From Collimonas silvisoli (lineage in GTDB: Bacteria > Pseudomonadota > Gammaproteobacteria > Burkholderiales > Burkholderiaceae_D), in NCBI RefSeq assembly GCF_018305005.1, contig NZ_JAGQEG010000063.1, positions 1 to 34,109 on the forward strand: a stretch of DNA of 34,109 nucleotides. The letters run 5' to 3'. Below the pieces are notes generated by a model. It was not told the origin of the DNA, did not search any database, and saw only the letters and a program-made list of their open reading frames with translations. The translations under genes and the position numbers were made by a program. Shown piece by piece: positions 15,874 through 25,675 of this stretch. Position 1 is the first letter of the stretch. Each line of letters begins with the position of its first letter.

Positions 15874-16764
15874 ATGGATAGATTAACCAGTATGCAGATT
15901 TTCGTCCGGGTAGTGGAAAAGGGTGGATTTTCAGCCGCCGCGGAGGAGGCCGGGATTTCGCCAACCATGGTCGGCAAGCATGTGCGCCAGCTGGAAGAGC
16001 AACTCGGCGTGCGCCTCTTGAACCGCACCACGCGCCGCCAGAGCCTGACCGAGATCGGCCAGTTGTATTTCGAACGCTGCAAGCAGGCCCTGTTGGAAAT
16101 CGAGGCCGCCGACGCCTCGGTCAAGCAAATGCAGCTGCTGCCGCGCGGCGTATTGCGGGTGACTGCGCCGGCCACCTTCGGCGGCCAGATGCTGGCTGCC
16201 GTAGTGCGCGCCTATCTAGAGCGCTATCCCGATGTCGAACTTGATCTGTCGCTCAATGACAGAGTGGTCGATCTGGTCGAAGAGGGATTCGAGGTGGCGA
16301 TCCGGATCGGCGCGCTGCCCGACTCCAGCCTGATCGCGCGGCCCTTGCAGCCGTACCGGGCAATGGTGTGCGCAGCGCCGGAATACCTGGCGCGTTGCGG
16401 TACGCCGCAGACGCCGCAACAACTGGCCGCTCATAATTGCCTCAGTTTTGCGCACGGCAATCGCTATAACCTGTGGCAGTTTTCGCAGGCCGGCGTGCGG
16501 CAAGAGATCGAGGTGCATGGTAATTTCCGCGCCAACAACGGCCTGGCTCTGCGCACCGCTGCCTTGAATGGCATCGGCATCATCATGCAGCCGGAAGCCT
16601 TGCTGCGCGACGAGGTTGCCGCCGGCCGCCTACAGCGTTTGCTGACCGACTATGAGCTGGAGCACCGGCCGATGCACATCGTGATTGCCTCGAATCGCAA
16701 GATGACACCGAAGCTGAAGTCGTTTGTCGAGTTCATTGTCGACCACTTTGGCATGCATTCTTAA
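15874..16764 (+). CDS. LysR-family transcriptional regulator
   Basis: The 296-residue protein has an N-terminal LysR helix-turn-helix (GGFSAAAEEAGISPTMVGKHV, about 17-37, then LEEQLGVRLLNRTTRR) and a C-terminal effector domain (about 88-292) with LNDRVVDLVEEGFEVAIRIG. It is of the CrgA-like group, close in style to the LysR protein near aceB. AAGAGG precedes the ATG at a good distance. The divergent neighbour, 115 bp away, is an SDR-like protein, the usual target arrangement. Its 3' end faces another LysR gene tail to tail, 17 bp apart, with no obvious terminator. Confidence 0.92.
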   Translation: MDRLTSMQIFVRVVEKGGFSAAAEEAGISPTMVGKHVRQLEEQLGVRLLNRTTRRQSLTEIGQLYFERCKQALLEIEAADASVKQMQLLPRGVLRVTAPATFGGQMLAAVVRAYLERYPDVELDLSLNDRVVDLVEEGFEVAIRIGALPDSSLIARPLQPYRAMVCAAPEYLARCGTPQTPQQLAAHNCLSFAHGNRYNLWQFSQAGVRQEIEVHGNFRANNGLALRTAALNGIGIIMQPEALLRDEVAAGRLQRLLTDYELEHRPMHIVIASNRKMTPKLKSFVEFIVDHFGMHS

Positions 16765-16781
16765 CAGTTGTTGTATTTAAA

Positions 16782-17690
16782 TCAATTCAAGCCGATGCCC
16801 TGGTCGATCGCCTCGAATTTTTCACGCAAAAATGTCAGCAACGCGCGCAGCGACGGCGACATGCTGTTGCGATGCGGATAGACCATGCTGAGCGGCGCTT
16901 CTTCACCGGCAAATTGTTCCAGCAGGATTTCCAGGCGTCCTTCGGCCACATCTTGCCGCACATCCAGCCAGGATTTATAGGCGACGCCGATGCCGGCGAT
17001 TGCCCACAGCCTTGCAATCGCGGCATCGTCGCTCATGCGGTCGCCGCGTACTTTGACGTCGATCGGGGTCTTGCCGGCATAAAAACGCCAGTTGTTGAAC
17101 AAGCCGCGCTGCAGGTAATACAGCAGGCAGTTGTGATTCAGCAGGTCTTTCGGCGCTTGCGGCCGGCCATGCTGCGCCAGGTAGGACGGCGCAGCCACCA
17201 CCACCCGGCGGCTGGCGGCCAGCGGCTGCGATATGAGAGTCGAGTCGTCCAGCTTGCCGTAGCGGAAAGCGACGTCGACCGGATCGCGAAACAAGTCGAC
17301 GACGCGGTCGGAAAATTGCAGCGACAAGGTCACTTGCGGATAGTTTTGTTGAAAGGCGTCGAGCCACGGCAGCAATATATTACGGCCGACATCGGATGGC
17401 ATCGACAGCCGCAGATGCCCGCTCACCGGGCCGTCGGCATTGAGCAGCGCCTGGCCTTCCTGCAACAAGGCCAGAGCCTGGCGGCTATAGTCCAGGAACA
17501 GGGCGCCAGCCGGCGTCAGCCGCATGCTGCGGGTCGAGCGTACAAACAGGCGCGCATTGAGTTGCTGTTCCAGCCGCTTCAGGCTGGCGCTGGCGGTTGC
17601 AGGCAGAAAATCGAGCTGGCGCGCCGCTTTCGAGAGGCTGCCGAGGTCGGCGGTATGAATGAACAGTTGCAAGTCGGTGGTTGAATACAT
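16782..17690 (-). CDS. LysR-family transcriptional regulator, divergent from MDR oxidoreductase
   Basis: The 302-residue protein starts MYSTTDLQLFIHTADLGSLS and has the LysR helix-turn-helix in its first 60 residues (LSKAARQLDFLPATASASLKR), then an effector domain with FSDRVVDLFRDPVDVAFRYG. I use the ATG at 17690; a TTG two codons earlier is in frame but unnecessary. No strong ribosome site is visible. It is divergent from a zinc-less alcohol dehydrogenase-like gene, and the 157-bp gap holds two overlapping 13-bp palindromes, so this protein probably controls that gene and itself. Inducer unknown, perhaps an electrophilic carbonyl or quinone given the neighbour. Confidence 0.92.
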   Translation of the reverse strand: MYSTTDLQLFIHTADLGSLSKAARQLDFLPATASASLKRLEQQLNARLFVRSTRSMRLTPAGALFLDYSRQALALLQEGQALLNADGPVSGHLRLSMPSDVGRNILLPWLDAFQQNYPQVTLSLQFSDRVVDLFRDPVDVAFRYGKLDDSTLISQPLAASRRVVVAAPSYLAQHGRPQAPKDLLNHNCLLYYLQRGLFNNWRFYAGKTPIDVKVRGDRMSDDAAIARLWAIAGIGVAYKSWLDVRQDVAEGRLEILLEQFAGEEAPLSMVYPHRNSMSPSLRALLTFLREKFEAIDQGIGLN

Positions 17691-17746
17691 TGTCAAATTT
17701 TGTTTGAAAGTGAATCAAATACTGCCATCTTTATAAAATAATTCAA

Positions 17747-17768
17747 CATTATCATAATGACTGTCATT
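17747..17768. promoter_or_regulatory. two overlapping perfect 13-bp palindromes in the LysR/MDR divergent region
   Basis: CATTATCATAATG (17747-17759) and AATGACTGTCATT (17756-17768) are each exact odd palindromes with a single central base, and they share AATG. They lie 57 bases from the LysR start and 79 from the MDR start. Such sites fit LysR recognition and activation half-sites. The bound protein is inferred from layout. Confidence 0.6.
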
Positions 17769-17847
17769 CGAGCTGTAATCGGTACTGGCCATCGCAAGTT
17801 AATCAACGCGTGGTTAATCAACACCTAGTAAATCTTCAGGAGTCAGC

Positions 17848-18870
17848 ATGAAAGCCATCGCATTAAGCCGTTATCTGCCTATCGATAATCCCAAATCCCT
17901 GTTCGATGTGGTGCTGGACAAGCCTGCGCCGCAAGGCCGGGATATCCTGGTCGAAGTCAAGGCGATCGCCGTCAATCCGGTCGACGTCAAGGTACGGGCG
18001 CCCAAGGATACGGTTGAAAAGACGCCGCGCGTGCTGGGCTGGGACGCCGCCGGCGTGGTGCAGGCGGTGGGACAGGAGGTCAGCCGCTTCAAGCTTGGCG
18101 ACCGGGTGTTTTATGCCGGCGACATCACCCGTCCCGGCAGCAACAGCGAGTTCCAGCTGGTCGATGAACGGATCGTCGGCAGCATGCCGCAATCGCTATC
18201 CTTTGAACAGGCGGCTGCGTTGCCGCTGACGGCCATCACCGCCTGGGAAGCGCTGTTCGACCGCCTGCAGGTGGCGCAGTCGCCTACACCGGCGGCACCG
18301 CGCAAATCGATCCTGATCATCGGCGGCGCCGGCGGCGTCGGTTCGATAGCAATCCAGCTGGCAGTCAGAGTCGCCGGTCTGAACGTGATCGCTACCGCTT
18401 CGCGCCCGGAATCTGAAAAGTGGGTGCGTGATCTCGGGGCGCAACACGTAATCAACCATTTCGGCGATCTGGCGGCGCAGCTCAGGCAGCAGGGCTTCGA
18501 GCAGGTCGATTACGTGCTGATCCTGAACGATACCGACCGCCATTTTCCGGCGGCGGCAGCAGCTGTCGCGCCGCAAGGCAGGATTTGCACCATCGTTGAA
18601 AACGCCGCGCCGCTCGACGTCAGCCTGTTGAAAGCCAAGAGCGCCGGCTTTTTCTGGGAATTCATGTTTACCCGCTCGATGTTCCAGACCGCCGACATGC
18701 AGGAGCAGGGCAGTTTGCTGGACCAGGTAGCGCGCTTGATCGACGACAAGACCGTTGTTACCACGTTAAACCAGGTTTTATCGCCGATTAACGCCGCTAA
18801 TCTGCGGCAAGCCCACGCCACGCTGGAAACCGGGCGGGTGATCGGCAAGATCGTTCTCAAGGATTTTTAA
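17848..18870 (+). CDS. zinc-less medium-chain alcohol dehydrogenase / quinone oxidoreductase-like protein
   Basis: The 340-residue MDR protein has a GroES-like N-terminal domain (about 1-125) and a Rossmann domain with GGAGGVG (159-165). Where zinc alcohol dehydrogenases have C-H-x-D, it has N-P-V-D (43-46), and there is no structural four-cysteine lobe, so it should be a zinc-independent NADPH oxidoreductase of the quinone or enoyl reductase kind. It resembles proteins often labelled zinc-binding alcohol dehydrogenase family (TIGR02817-like), a misleading name. AGGAG precedes the ATG. A LysR gene is divergent, and the protein may be induced by reactive carbonyls or quinones; that is inference from family. 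Confidence 0.9.
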   Translation: MKAIALSRYLPIDNPKSLFDVVLDKPAPQGRDILVEVKAIAVNPVDVKVRAPKDTVEKTPRVLGWDAAGVVQAVGQEVSRFKLGDRVFYAGDITRPGSNSEFQLVDERIVGSMPQSLSFEQAAALPLTAITAWEALFDRLQVAQSPTPAAPRKSILIIGGAGGVGSIAIQLAVRVAGLNVIATASRPESEKWVRDLGAQHVINHFGDLAAQLRQQGFEQVDYVLILNDTDRHFPAAAAAVAPQGRICTIVENAAPLDVSLLKAKSAGFFWEFMFTRSMFQTADMQEQGSLLDQVARLIDDKTVVTTLNQVLSPINAANLRQAHATLETGRVIGKIVLKDF

Positions 18871-18998
18871 GTGCTAAGTTGTCTGAAATGCAATGACGGG
18901 CTGGGATAGCTTGCGCTTTTCCTGCCTGCCATGCTTTTGCGTGGCGCGGCAAGGTGATTTTGTCATCAGTTCCCGGGGCAGCGGGCTGGTCGGCACTG

Positions 18999-19004
18999 TA
19001 TAAT
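18999..19004 (+). promoter_or_regulatory. purL promoter -10 element
   Basis: A perfect TATAAT lies about 52 bases before the purL ATG in a 185-bp gap that otherwise shows nothing gene-like. The expected -35 region (around 18976-18981, GGGCAG) does not match the consensus. Transcription should begin near 19011, giving a leader of about 45 bases that ends in a pyrimidine-rich run. Confidence 0.55.
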
Positions 19005-19055
19005 TGCGGCTTCTGATTTAACCCGCAGCCACGCTGCATCAACTCCCTCCTCGCC

Positions 19056-22000
19056 ATGTTGATTTTGCCCGGTTCCAACGCTCTGCCTGCCTTCCGTTCC
19101 CAACGTCTTCTAGCCCAGTTACAAGCGATCGACAGCAATGTCGTCGAAGTAACAGGGCGTTTCGACCATTTTGTCGATGCCTCGACCTCGCTCAGTCAGG
19201 ACGATATCGGCCGTCTGAACGCTTTGCTGACTTATGGCGACCCGTTCACTGCCGGTGAAGGCGGCGAAGAATTCATCGTCATCCCACGCTTCGGCACGAT
19301 TTCCCCATGGGCCAGCAAGGCCACCGACATTGCCCACAATTGCGGCATGACGCACATCAAGCGCATCGAGCGCGGCATTGCGTATCAGGTAAAACTCAAG
19401 AGCGGTTTGCTGGGCGGCGCTAAAAAGCTCAGCGACGACAGCGTGCGCGCTATCGCCGATGTGCTGCACGACCGCATGACGGAAACCGTTTTGCGCAGCG
19501 CCGAACAAGCTGCCGACTTATTCCGCGAACTGGATGCAAAACCGCTGGCTTTTGTCGATTTGCTGGCTGGTGGCAAAGCCGCCCTGGAGCAAGCCAATGG
19601 CGAATTGGGGCTGGCCTTGTCGGACGACGAAATCGATTATCTGCTGGCCGCCTTCACCGGCGCCAAGCGCAATCCGACCGACGTTGAACTGATGATGTTT
19701 GCCCAGGCCAACAGCGAACATTGCCGCCACAAGATTTTCAACGCCGACTGGATCATCGACGGCGAGGCGCAAGACAGGTCCTTGTTCGCGATGATCAAGA
19801 ATACCCATCAATTGCAACCCAAGGGCACCATCGTCGCCTATAGCGACAATTCGTCGATTATCGAAGGCGCCACCGTGTCGCGTTTCTATGCGCGCGGCGC
19901 GGCGGAAGGCAATACCTATCGTGCTTCGGATGAGCTGACGCACATTTTGATGAAGGTCGAGACGCATAATCACCCAACGGCTATTTCGCCTTTCCCTGGC
20001 GCTTCCACCGGCGCCGGCGGCGAGATCCGCGATGAAGGCGCAACCGGCCGCGGCGCCAAACCGAAGGCTGGTCTGACCGGCTTTACCGTATCCAATCTGC
20101 AGTTGCCGGACGCGCTGCAGGCATGGGAAAACGCGGCTGACGTGACCGTTGCCGGCCAGCAGGATGCAAGCCAGTACGGCAAGCCGGAGCGGATCGCCTC
20201 GGCCTTGCAAATCATGATCGACGGCCCGCTCGGCGGCGCTGCGTTCAACAATGAATTCGGCCGTCCCAATCTGGGCGGTTATTTCCGCACCTACGAACAA
20301 AACGTCGGCGGCAATGTGCAGGGTTATCACAAGCCTATCATGATCGCCGGCGGCATCGGCAGCATCTCCGACAAGCACACCAAGAAGAACGATCTGCCGG
20401 TCGGCAGCCTGCTGATTCAGCTGGGCGGCCCCGGCATGCGCATCGGCATGGGCGGCAGCGCGGCGTCGTCGATGGCGACCGGCTCGAATACCGCCGATCT
20501 CGATTTCGATTCGGTACAGCGCGGCAATCCGGAAATGGAAAGACGGGCTCAGGAAGTGATTAATGCCTGCTGGGCCATGGACGACAAGAACCCGATTTTG
20601 TCGATCCATGACGTCGGCGCCGGCGGCCTGTCGAACGCCTTCCCGGAAATCACCAACGACGCCAAGCGCGGCGCGATTTTCGATTTGCGCAAAGTGCCGC
20701 TGGAAGAAAGCGGCATGGCGCCGAAGGAAATCTGGAGCAACGAATCGCAAGAGCGTTACGTACTGGCGATTGCGCCTGAAAGCCTGTCGCTGTTCGAATA
20801 TTTCTGCCAGCGCGAGCGCTGCTTGTTTGCGGTGGTCGGCACGGCTACCGAAGAACGCCAGCTGAAGGTGATCGATCCGCAGCATGACAATAATCCAGTC
20901 GACATGCCGATGGATGTTTTGCTCGGCAAACCGCCGAAAATGCAGCGCGACGTCACGCATCTGAATCCAGTCTTGCCGGCAGTCGACCTGACCGGCATGG
21001 ATTTGCTGGAAGTCTCGCAGCGCGTGCTGAAACTGCCGACGGTGGCCGACAAATCTTTCCTGATCACCATCGGCGATCGCACCGTGGGCGCTACTTCGGT
21101 GCGCGACCAGATGGTCGGCCCGTGGCAGATTCCGGTCGCCGATTGCGCGGTCACCAGCATGAGTTTCGAGGGTTATCTGGGCGAAGCGATGGCGATGGGC
21201 GAACGGACGCCGCTGGCCGTCATCAACGCCGCCGCATCCGGCCGCATGGCAGTAGGTGAAGCGCTGACCAACATTGCCGCTGCAGCGATTGCCGATATTT
21301 CCGACGTCAAGTTGTCCGCCAACTGGATGGCCGCTTGCGGCCAGCCGGGCCAGGATGCCGCCTTGTTCGACACGGTCAAGGCGATCGGCATGGAGTTGTG
21401 CCCGGCGCTGGGCATCAGCATCCCGGTCGGCAAGGATTCGCTGTCGATGCGCACCACCTGGAAAGACCAGGATCAAGCCAAGGCCGTGACTTCGCCGGTG
21501 TCGCTGATCGTTTCCGCATTCGCGCCGGTGAGCGATGTCCGCCGTTCATTGACGCCGCAGCTTCGCACCGATGTTGGCGATACGGCGATCATCCTGATCG
21601 ACCTCGGGCGCGGCAAGAACCGCATGGGCGCCTCGGCCTTGACCCAGGTGATGCAGCAGATCGGCAATGAGACGCCGGACGTCGATAGCGCCGAAGACTT
21701 GAAAGCATTCTTCGCCGCGATCCAGCAACTCAATAGCGAGCAAAAACTGCTGGCCTACCATGACCGTTCCGACGGCGGCCTGTTCACCTCCCTGTGCGAG
21801 ATGGCGTTTGCCGGTCACAGCGGGCTGTCGATCAATCTCGATATCCTGACCATGGAAAGCGAACACGCAGCCGACTGGGGCGATTCGAAAAACTGGACCG
21901 GCCAGGTGGCCGAGCGCCGTAATGAACTGACCTTGCGCGCGCTGTTCAGCGAAGAGCTGGGTGCGGTGCTGCAAGTGCGCGCCGAACAGAAATCGGATGT

Positions 22001-23060
22001 CATGAATGTGCTGCGCAGCTTCAACTTGGGTGCATGCAGTCATATCATCGGCAAACCGAATGCACGCGACGTCATCGAATTCAGCCGCGACGCCAAGACC
22101 ATCTACAGCCAGAGCCGTATCGATCTGCAACGCCTGTGGAGTGAAACCAGCTGGCGCATCGCCCGCCTGCGCGACAATCCCGCCAGCGCCGATGCCGAAT
22201 ACGATCGTATCCTGGATGCCGCAGATCCGGGCATCAGCCCGAAGATCCCCTTCGATTTGCAAGACAATATTGCCGCGCCTTTCCTCAGCCTAGCGGCCAA
22301 ACCGCGCGGGGCAATCTTGCGCGAGCAAGGCGTCAACTCGCACGTCGAGACTGCCTATGTGATGCATCAGGCTGGTTTCTCGGCTGTCGATGTCCACATG
22401 AGCGACCTGATTGCCGGCCGCGCCCGGCTGGACGACTTCAAGGGTTTCATCGCAGTCGGCGGTTTCTCTTACGGCGATGTGCTGGGAGCCGGTGAGGGCT
22501 GGGCCAAGACGATCTTGTTCAACAGCAAGCTGGCGGAGCAATTCTCGCTCTTCTTCCAGCGTGGCGACACCTTTGCACTCGGTGTCTGCAACGGTTGCCA
22601 GATGATGAGCAACCTGAAGGCGATCATTCCCGGCGCCCAGGCATGGCCGAAATTCACCCGCAACAAATCGGAAAAATTCGAAGCGCGTTTTTCGATGGTG
22701 CAGGTCGAAGCATCGCCGTCGATTTTCTTCCAAGACATGGCGGGCACGCAAAGCGCCATCGCCATCGCGCACGGCGAAGGTTTTGCCGATTTCTCGCAAA
22801 CCGGCGATATCAAGGAAGCGCTGGTCGCCATGCGCTTCGTCGATAACCAGGGGCAGGTGACCGAAGGCTATCCGTACAACCCCAACGGTTCGCCGCAAGG
22901 GATCACCTCGGTGACCACGCCGGACGGCCGTTTCACGGTCTGCATGCCGCACGCCGAACGAGTATTCCGCACCGTCCAGCAGTCCTGGCATCCAGAGTCG
23001 TGGGGTGAAGATTCGCCTTGGATGCGCATGTTCCGCAATGCGCGCAAGTGGGTCGGCTAA
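19056..23060 (+). CDS. purL: phosphoribosylformylglycinamidine synthase (single-chain)
   Basis: The 1334-residue enzyme makes FGAM from FGAR, glutamine and ATP, the fourth step of purine synthesis. Domain order is the PurS-like N-terminal part, linker, two PurM-like halves ([27 protein letters not shown] in the first; GKDSLSMRT in the second) and a C-terminal class I glutaminase with Cys1178 in GVCNGCQMM and the ending [23 protein letters not shown]. It is the long Gram-negative and eukaryotic form, not the PurSLQ complex. The start [14 protein letters not shown] matches E. coli PurL, but no Shine-Dalgarno motif is visible; the preceding bases are CTCCCTCCTCGCC. A terminator follows at 23078-23110. 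Confidence 0.98.
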   Translation: MLILPGSNALPAFRSQRLLAQLQAIDSNVVEVTGRFDHFVDASTSLSQDDIGRLNALLTYGDPFTAGEGGEEFIVIPRFGTISPWASKATDIAHNCGMTHIKRIERGIAYQVKLKSGLLGGAKKLSDDSVRAIADVLHDRMTETVLRSAEQAADLFRELDAKPLAFVDLLAGGKAALEQANGELGLALSDDEIDYLLAAFTGAKRNPTDVELMMFAQANSEHCRHKIFNADWIIDGEAQDRSLFAMIKNTHQLQPKGTIVAYSDNSSIIEGATVSRFYARGAAEGNTYRASDELTHILMKVETHNHPTAISPFPGASTGAGGEIRDEGATGRGAKPKAGLTGFTVSNLQLPDALQAWENAADVTVAGQQDASQYGKPERIASALQIMIDGPLGGAAFNNEFGRPNLGGYFRTYEQNVGGNVQGYHKPIMIAGGIGSISDKHTKKNDLPVGSLLIQLGGPGMRIGMGGSAASSMATGSNTADLDFDSVQRGNPEMERRAQEVINACWAMDDKNPILSIHDVGAGGLSNAFPEITNDAKRGAIFDLRKVPLEESGMAPKEIWSNESQERYVLAIAPESLSLFEYFCQRERCLFAVVGTATEERQLKVIDPQHDNNPVDMPMDVLLGKPPKMQRDVTHLNPVLPAVDLTGMDLLEVSQRVLKLPTVADKSFLITIGDRTVGATSVRDQMVGPWQIPVADCAVTSMSFEGYLGEAMAMGERTPLAVINAAASGRMAVGEALTNIAAAAIADISDVKLSANWMAACGQPGQDAALFDTVKAIGMELCPALGISIPVGKDSLSMRTTWKDQDQAKAVTSPVSLIVSAFAPVSDVRRSLTPQLRTDVGDTAIILIDLGRGKNRMGASALTQVMQQIGNETPDVDSAEDLKAFFAAIQQLNSEQKLLAYHDRSDGGLFTSLCEMAFAGHSGLSINLDILTMESEHAADWGDSKNWTGQVAERRNELTLRALFSEELGAVLQVRAEQKSDVMNVLRSFNLGACSHIIGKPNARDVIEFSRDAKTIYSQSRIDLQRLWSETSWRIARLRDNPASADAEYDRILDAADPGISPKIPFDLQDNIAAPFLSLAAKPRGAILREQGVNSHVETAYVMHQAGFSAVDVHMSDLIAGRARLDDFKGFIAVGGFSYGDVLGAGEGWAKTILFNSKLAEQFSLFFQRGDTFALGVCNGCQMMSNLKAIIPGAQAWPKFTRNKSEKFEARFSMVQVEASPSIFFQDMAGTQSAIAIAHGEGFADFSQTGDIKEALVAMRFVDNQGQVTEGYPYNPNGSPQGITSVTTPDGRFTVCMPHAERVFRTVQQSWHPESWGEDSPWMRMFRNARKWVG

Positions 23061-23077
23061 GCCAGTCAGGTTCTATG

Positions 23078-23110
23078 CTGGCGCTTCGCCATGAAGCGCC
23101 AGCTGTTTTC
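23078..23110 (+). terminator. intrinsic terminator of purL
   Basis: CTGGCGCTTC (23078-23087) pairs perfectly with GAAGCGCCAG (23093-23102) around a 5-base loop and is followed by CTGTTTTC. The T-tract is short but the stem is strong, and it lies 17 bp after the purL stop. Confidence 0.8.
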
Positions 23111-23129
23111 TTGCAGCAGTCTGATTTTT

Positions 23130-23161
23130 AAAAAAAGCGCAGCCCGAGATCAGTGGCTGCG
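23130..23161 (-). terminator. intrinsic terminator of the ABC-2 permease gene
   Basis: On the minus strand CGCAGCC (23161-23155) pairs with GGCTGCG (23144-23138) across a 10-base loop and runs into seven T residues (plus-strand A run at 23130-23136). It lies about 30 bp after the permease stop. Confidence 0.8.
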
Positions 23162-23192
23162 TTCTGTTCCCGGAAAAATTCCGGCTTACTCC

Positions 23193-24503
23193 TTATTCCG
23201 TTCCTGCATCGCGCCGGAAGCGCCACACGGCCAGGCTGCCGAACAGCGCAGTAAATCCTAGTTGCACCGCCATCGCAGGCAATGCTGCATCAAATCCCAG
23301 GCCGCGCCAGGTCATGGCGTCCAGGCCGTCGACGGCCCAGCGCGTCGGCACCGCCAGCGTCAGCGTCTGCAGCCACTGTGGAAACAGGAAGGCCGGCACC
23401 CAAGCGCCGCCCAGCATCACCATGATCAGTGTCGCGAACATGGCCAGCCCGCGCGCTGCTTCCGGGGTCTTGCCGAAGGCGGCGACCAACAGGCCGAAGC
23501 TGGCGGTGACCAGCGCAAAGCTGATGCCGACGCCGATGAAGCCGGGCAGGCTGCCGGCGATCTGCACTTTCAACACTAGCATGGCAAACAGGAAAATCAC
23601 GCACAAGATAGCGAAGGCGATGATCGTGCTGGACAGTGCGCGCGCCAGCAACACCGTATTGAGCGTGATCGGCGCCGCCAGCAGCCGGTTCCACAGGCCC
23701 ATGCGGCGCCATAACAACACCGCAATGCCGGCGTCTACGCCCATGAACAGGATGAACTGCACGCTCATGCCGGCGAACGCGTGGGCGTAGCCATTATATT
23801 TCTGCAGGCCGGAAGTCAGCGCTTGGTCGTGGGTAGAGTAGGGTACTGACAAGCCGGCTTGCTCCGGTTTTACCGGGGTTACTTGTTTCTCTTCGTTGCT
23901 CTCGCTTTCTTTCTTGGTTAAGCGCGATTGGTATTCCTTGATACTGCTCAGCATCTTCAGCAGATCCGGATTCTGCGAGGCGTTGCGCTGCAAGGTTTCG
24001 ATGCTGGTGTTCAGGTAGGAGTCGGTGGCCTTGATGTCGAACATCTCGGCGCTGACGTTCTGCATCACGTGCTGGGTCAGCATGCCTTTCACCATTGCCA
24101 GCACCGCCTCCTGCGATGGATCGTAATAGAGCGCAATATCAGGCTTGTTGTGGCCGCCGAAGAAGGCGTTCTTGGCTGCTGTGCCGAAGCCGGCCGGTAG
24201 TACCACGGCCACGCTCAGCTTGCCGTGGCGGACCTTGTCCTGCGCCGTCGCCAGCGGCAGTTCCTGCACATTAAGTGCGCTATCTGCCTTCAGTCCGGCG
24301 GCGATCTTGCTGCTGGTGCTGCTGTCGTCCAGCTGGACCAGCGCAATCTCGACCTTGCCGTTGCTGACGGCGCCGGAACCGCCGAACAGATAGCCGAAGA
24401 AGGCGCCGAGCACGATCGGCATCAGCAGGTTGATTAGCAGCGCGCGGCGGTTGCTCAGGTACAGGATCAGGTCTTTGCGGACCAGGGCAGTCAAGGCGCT
24501 CAT
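23193..24503 (-). CDS. ABC-2 type transporter permease
   Basis: The 436-residue membrane protein has one N-terminal helix (LLINLLMPIVLGAFFGYLF), a large extracytoplasmic domain (about 45-235) and five to six helices in the C-terminal third, ending in a FRRDAG tail. This is the DrrB/YhhJ-like ABC-2 exporter layout, in the variant with a big periplasmic loop (MdtF/CcmB-unrelated). I chose the ATG at 24503, with GGAG eight bases upstream. The same frame stays open to 24722, but that N-terminal stretch is arginine- and alanine-rich and overlaps the ATPase gene. The matching ATPase lies 65 bp upstream, so the two form an export system. Substrate unknown; drugs, lipids or polymers are family options. 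Confidence 0.9.
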   Translation of the reverse strand: MSALTALVRKDLILYLSNRRALLINLLMPIVLGAFFGYLFGGSGAVSNGKVEIALVQLDDSSTSSKIAAGLKADSALNVQELPLATAQDKVRHGKLSVAVVLPAGFGTAAKNAFFGGHNKPDIALYYDPSQEAVLAMVKGMLTQHVMQNVSAEMFDIKATDSYLNTSIETLQRNASQNPDLLKMLSSIKEYQSRLTKKESESNEEKQVTPVKPEQAGLSVPYSTHDQALTSGLQKYNGYAHAFAGMSVQFILFMGVDAGIAVLLWRRMGLWNRLLAAPITLNTVLLARALSSTIIAFAILCVIFLFAMLVLKVQIAGSLPGFIGVGISFALVTASFGLLVAAFGKTPEAARGLAMFATLIMVMLGGAWVPAFLFPQWLQTLTLAVPTRWAVDGLDAMTWRGLGFDAALPAMAVQLGFTALFGSLAVWRFRRDAGTE

Positions 24504-24549
24504 GGGCGGTGCTCCGAAATGGGAAGAAGGAGAGGCTTTGTATTTTCCT

Positions 24550-24574
24550 GCGCTTAGTCTGCCGGCGCTTAGTC
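24550..24574. repeat. 10-bp direct repeat spanning the ATPase stop codon
   Basis: GCGCTTAGTC occurs at 24550-24559 and again at 24565-24574. The second copy contains the TAA stop (24571-24569, minus) of the ABC ATPase, and the first supplies a backup TAA 15 bases downstream in the same frame. It looks like a small 15-bp duplication. Confidence 0.7.
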
Positions 24575-25510
24575 GCGCAGGCTGCGTCCGGTCAGGCCGA
24601 GGAAAATGTTTTCCAGCTTGGCCTTGGCGGTCATGAAATGCAGCGGCTGCCTGCCGCCGGCGCTCAGCCATTGCAGCAGCGGCAGCGCATCGCCGGTATC
24701 CTGCAGCCCGATCTGCAGGCAATTGTCTTTGCTGGTGATGTCGATAACGCCCGGCTGCCGGCGGATCTGTTCCAGCAGGATGGCGTCGGCCGGCAGCGCC
24801 AGATCGACCTGCAGCGCTGCTTGCGCCGGCAGCCGCCGGTACAGCGCAGCCGGGGTTTCATCGGCCAGCACTTTGCCGTGGTCGATGACGACGATGTGGT
24901 CGGCCAGCCTTTCGATTTCTTCCATGTAGTGGCTGGTATAGATCAACGAGCGGCCCTGGCGTTTGAGCTGTTCAAGGCTGTCGAAGATGGCGTTGCGGCT
25001 TTGCGGATCGACGCCGACTGTCGGTTCGTCCAGGATCAGCAACTGCGGATCGTGCAGTAGCGCGGCCGCAATGTTGAGCCGGCGCTTCATGCCGCCGGAA
25101 AAACTGGCTGGTTTGTCGCTAGCGCGATCGCTTAGGTTGACCAGCGCCAGCACTTCGCTGCAGCGTGTTTTCAGGTGGCTGCCGCTAAGGCCGTAGAGCG
25201 CGCCGAACAGTTTCAGGTTTTCGTTGGCCGACAAATCTTCGTATAGCGCCAGGTCTTGCGGCACCAGTCCGATCTTGTGCTTGGCGGCGCTGTTGCCGGC
25301 GTTGACCGCGATCCCATCCAGCAGTATTTCGCCGGCATCGGGTCTGAGCAGGCCGCAGATCAGGCCGACCGTGGTCGATTTGCCGGCGCCGTTGGGTCCG
25401 ATCAGGCCGAGCGTCTGTCCCTGCCGGACCTGGAACGAAACGCCGTCGACAGCCCGCCTGTCGCCGTAGGATTTGCAGAGGCTGGATACGTTGAGCAGCG
25501 TGGTGGCCAT
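24569..25510 (-). CDS. ABC-2 type transporter ATP-binding protein
   Basis: The 313-residue ATPase has Walker A GPNGAGKST (about 38-46), a Q-loop in GLVPQDLALYEDLSA, the ABC signature FSGGMKRRL, Walker B LLILDEPTVGVDPQSR and the switch His in TSHYMEEIERL. The C-terminal part (about 225-313) is the extension common in DrrA/CcmA-like exporter ATPases. AGGGAA precedes the ATG at 25510. The permease gene follows 65 bp downstream on the same strand. All catalytic residues are present, so each dimer should have two working ATP sites. A terminator upstream (25615-25640) separates it from the parvulin gene. Confidence 0.93.
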   Translation of the reverse strand: MATTLLNVSSLCKSYGDRRAVDGVSFQVRQGQTLGLIGPNGAGKSTTVGLICGLLRPDAGEILLDGIAVNAGNSAAKHKIGLVPQDLALYEDLSANENLKLFGALYGLSGSHLKTRCSEVLALVNLSDRASDKPASFSGGMKRRLNIAAALLHDPQLLILDEPTVGVDPQSRNAIFDSLEQLKRQGRSLIYTSHYMEEIERLADHIVVIDHGKVLADETPAALYRRLPAQAALQVDLALPADAILLEQIRRQPGVIDITSKDNCLQIGLQDTGDALPLLQWLSAGGRQPLHFMTAKAKLENIFLGLTGRSLRD

Positions 25511-25612
25511 CGTACGTTCCCTAATTTGAGTTGCTGTATTGTAATTGCTTGTTTCCTGTCTCTCAACGTCAATCTGTGCTCTTCGATGTCGATCGGATAA
25601 AAGCGAGGACGT

Positions 25613-25640
25613 AAAAAAAGCGCTCCGAGGAGCGCTTTTT
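25613..25640 (-). terminator. intrinsic terminator of the parvulin gene
   Basis: AAAAAGCGCTCC (25615-25626) and GGAGCGCTTTTT (25629-25640) are perfectly complementary. On the minus strand the stem is followed by T residues opposite the A run from 25613. It lies about 36 bp after the stop of the peptidyl-prolyl isomerase gene. Confidence 0.9.
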
Positions 25641-25675
25641 CATTCACTACGGTTTTTCTGTTTTCAGCGGAAGTC

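Noticed and set aside
19518-21476. Very long open frame (about 650 codons) antisense to purL
   Set aside because: It has no recognisable family, is rich in His, Arg and Ala, and lies exactly opposite a conserved enzyme. Such frames arise from codon bias in GC-rich genes.
24504-24722. N-terminal extension of the ABC-2 permease
   Set aside because: The added residues are Arg/Ala-rich, overlap the ATPase gene in another frame and would precede the real membrane start that has a good ribosome site.
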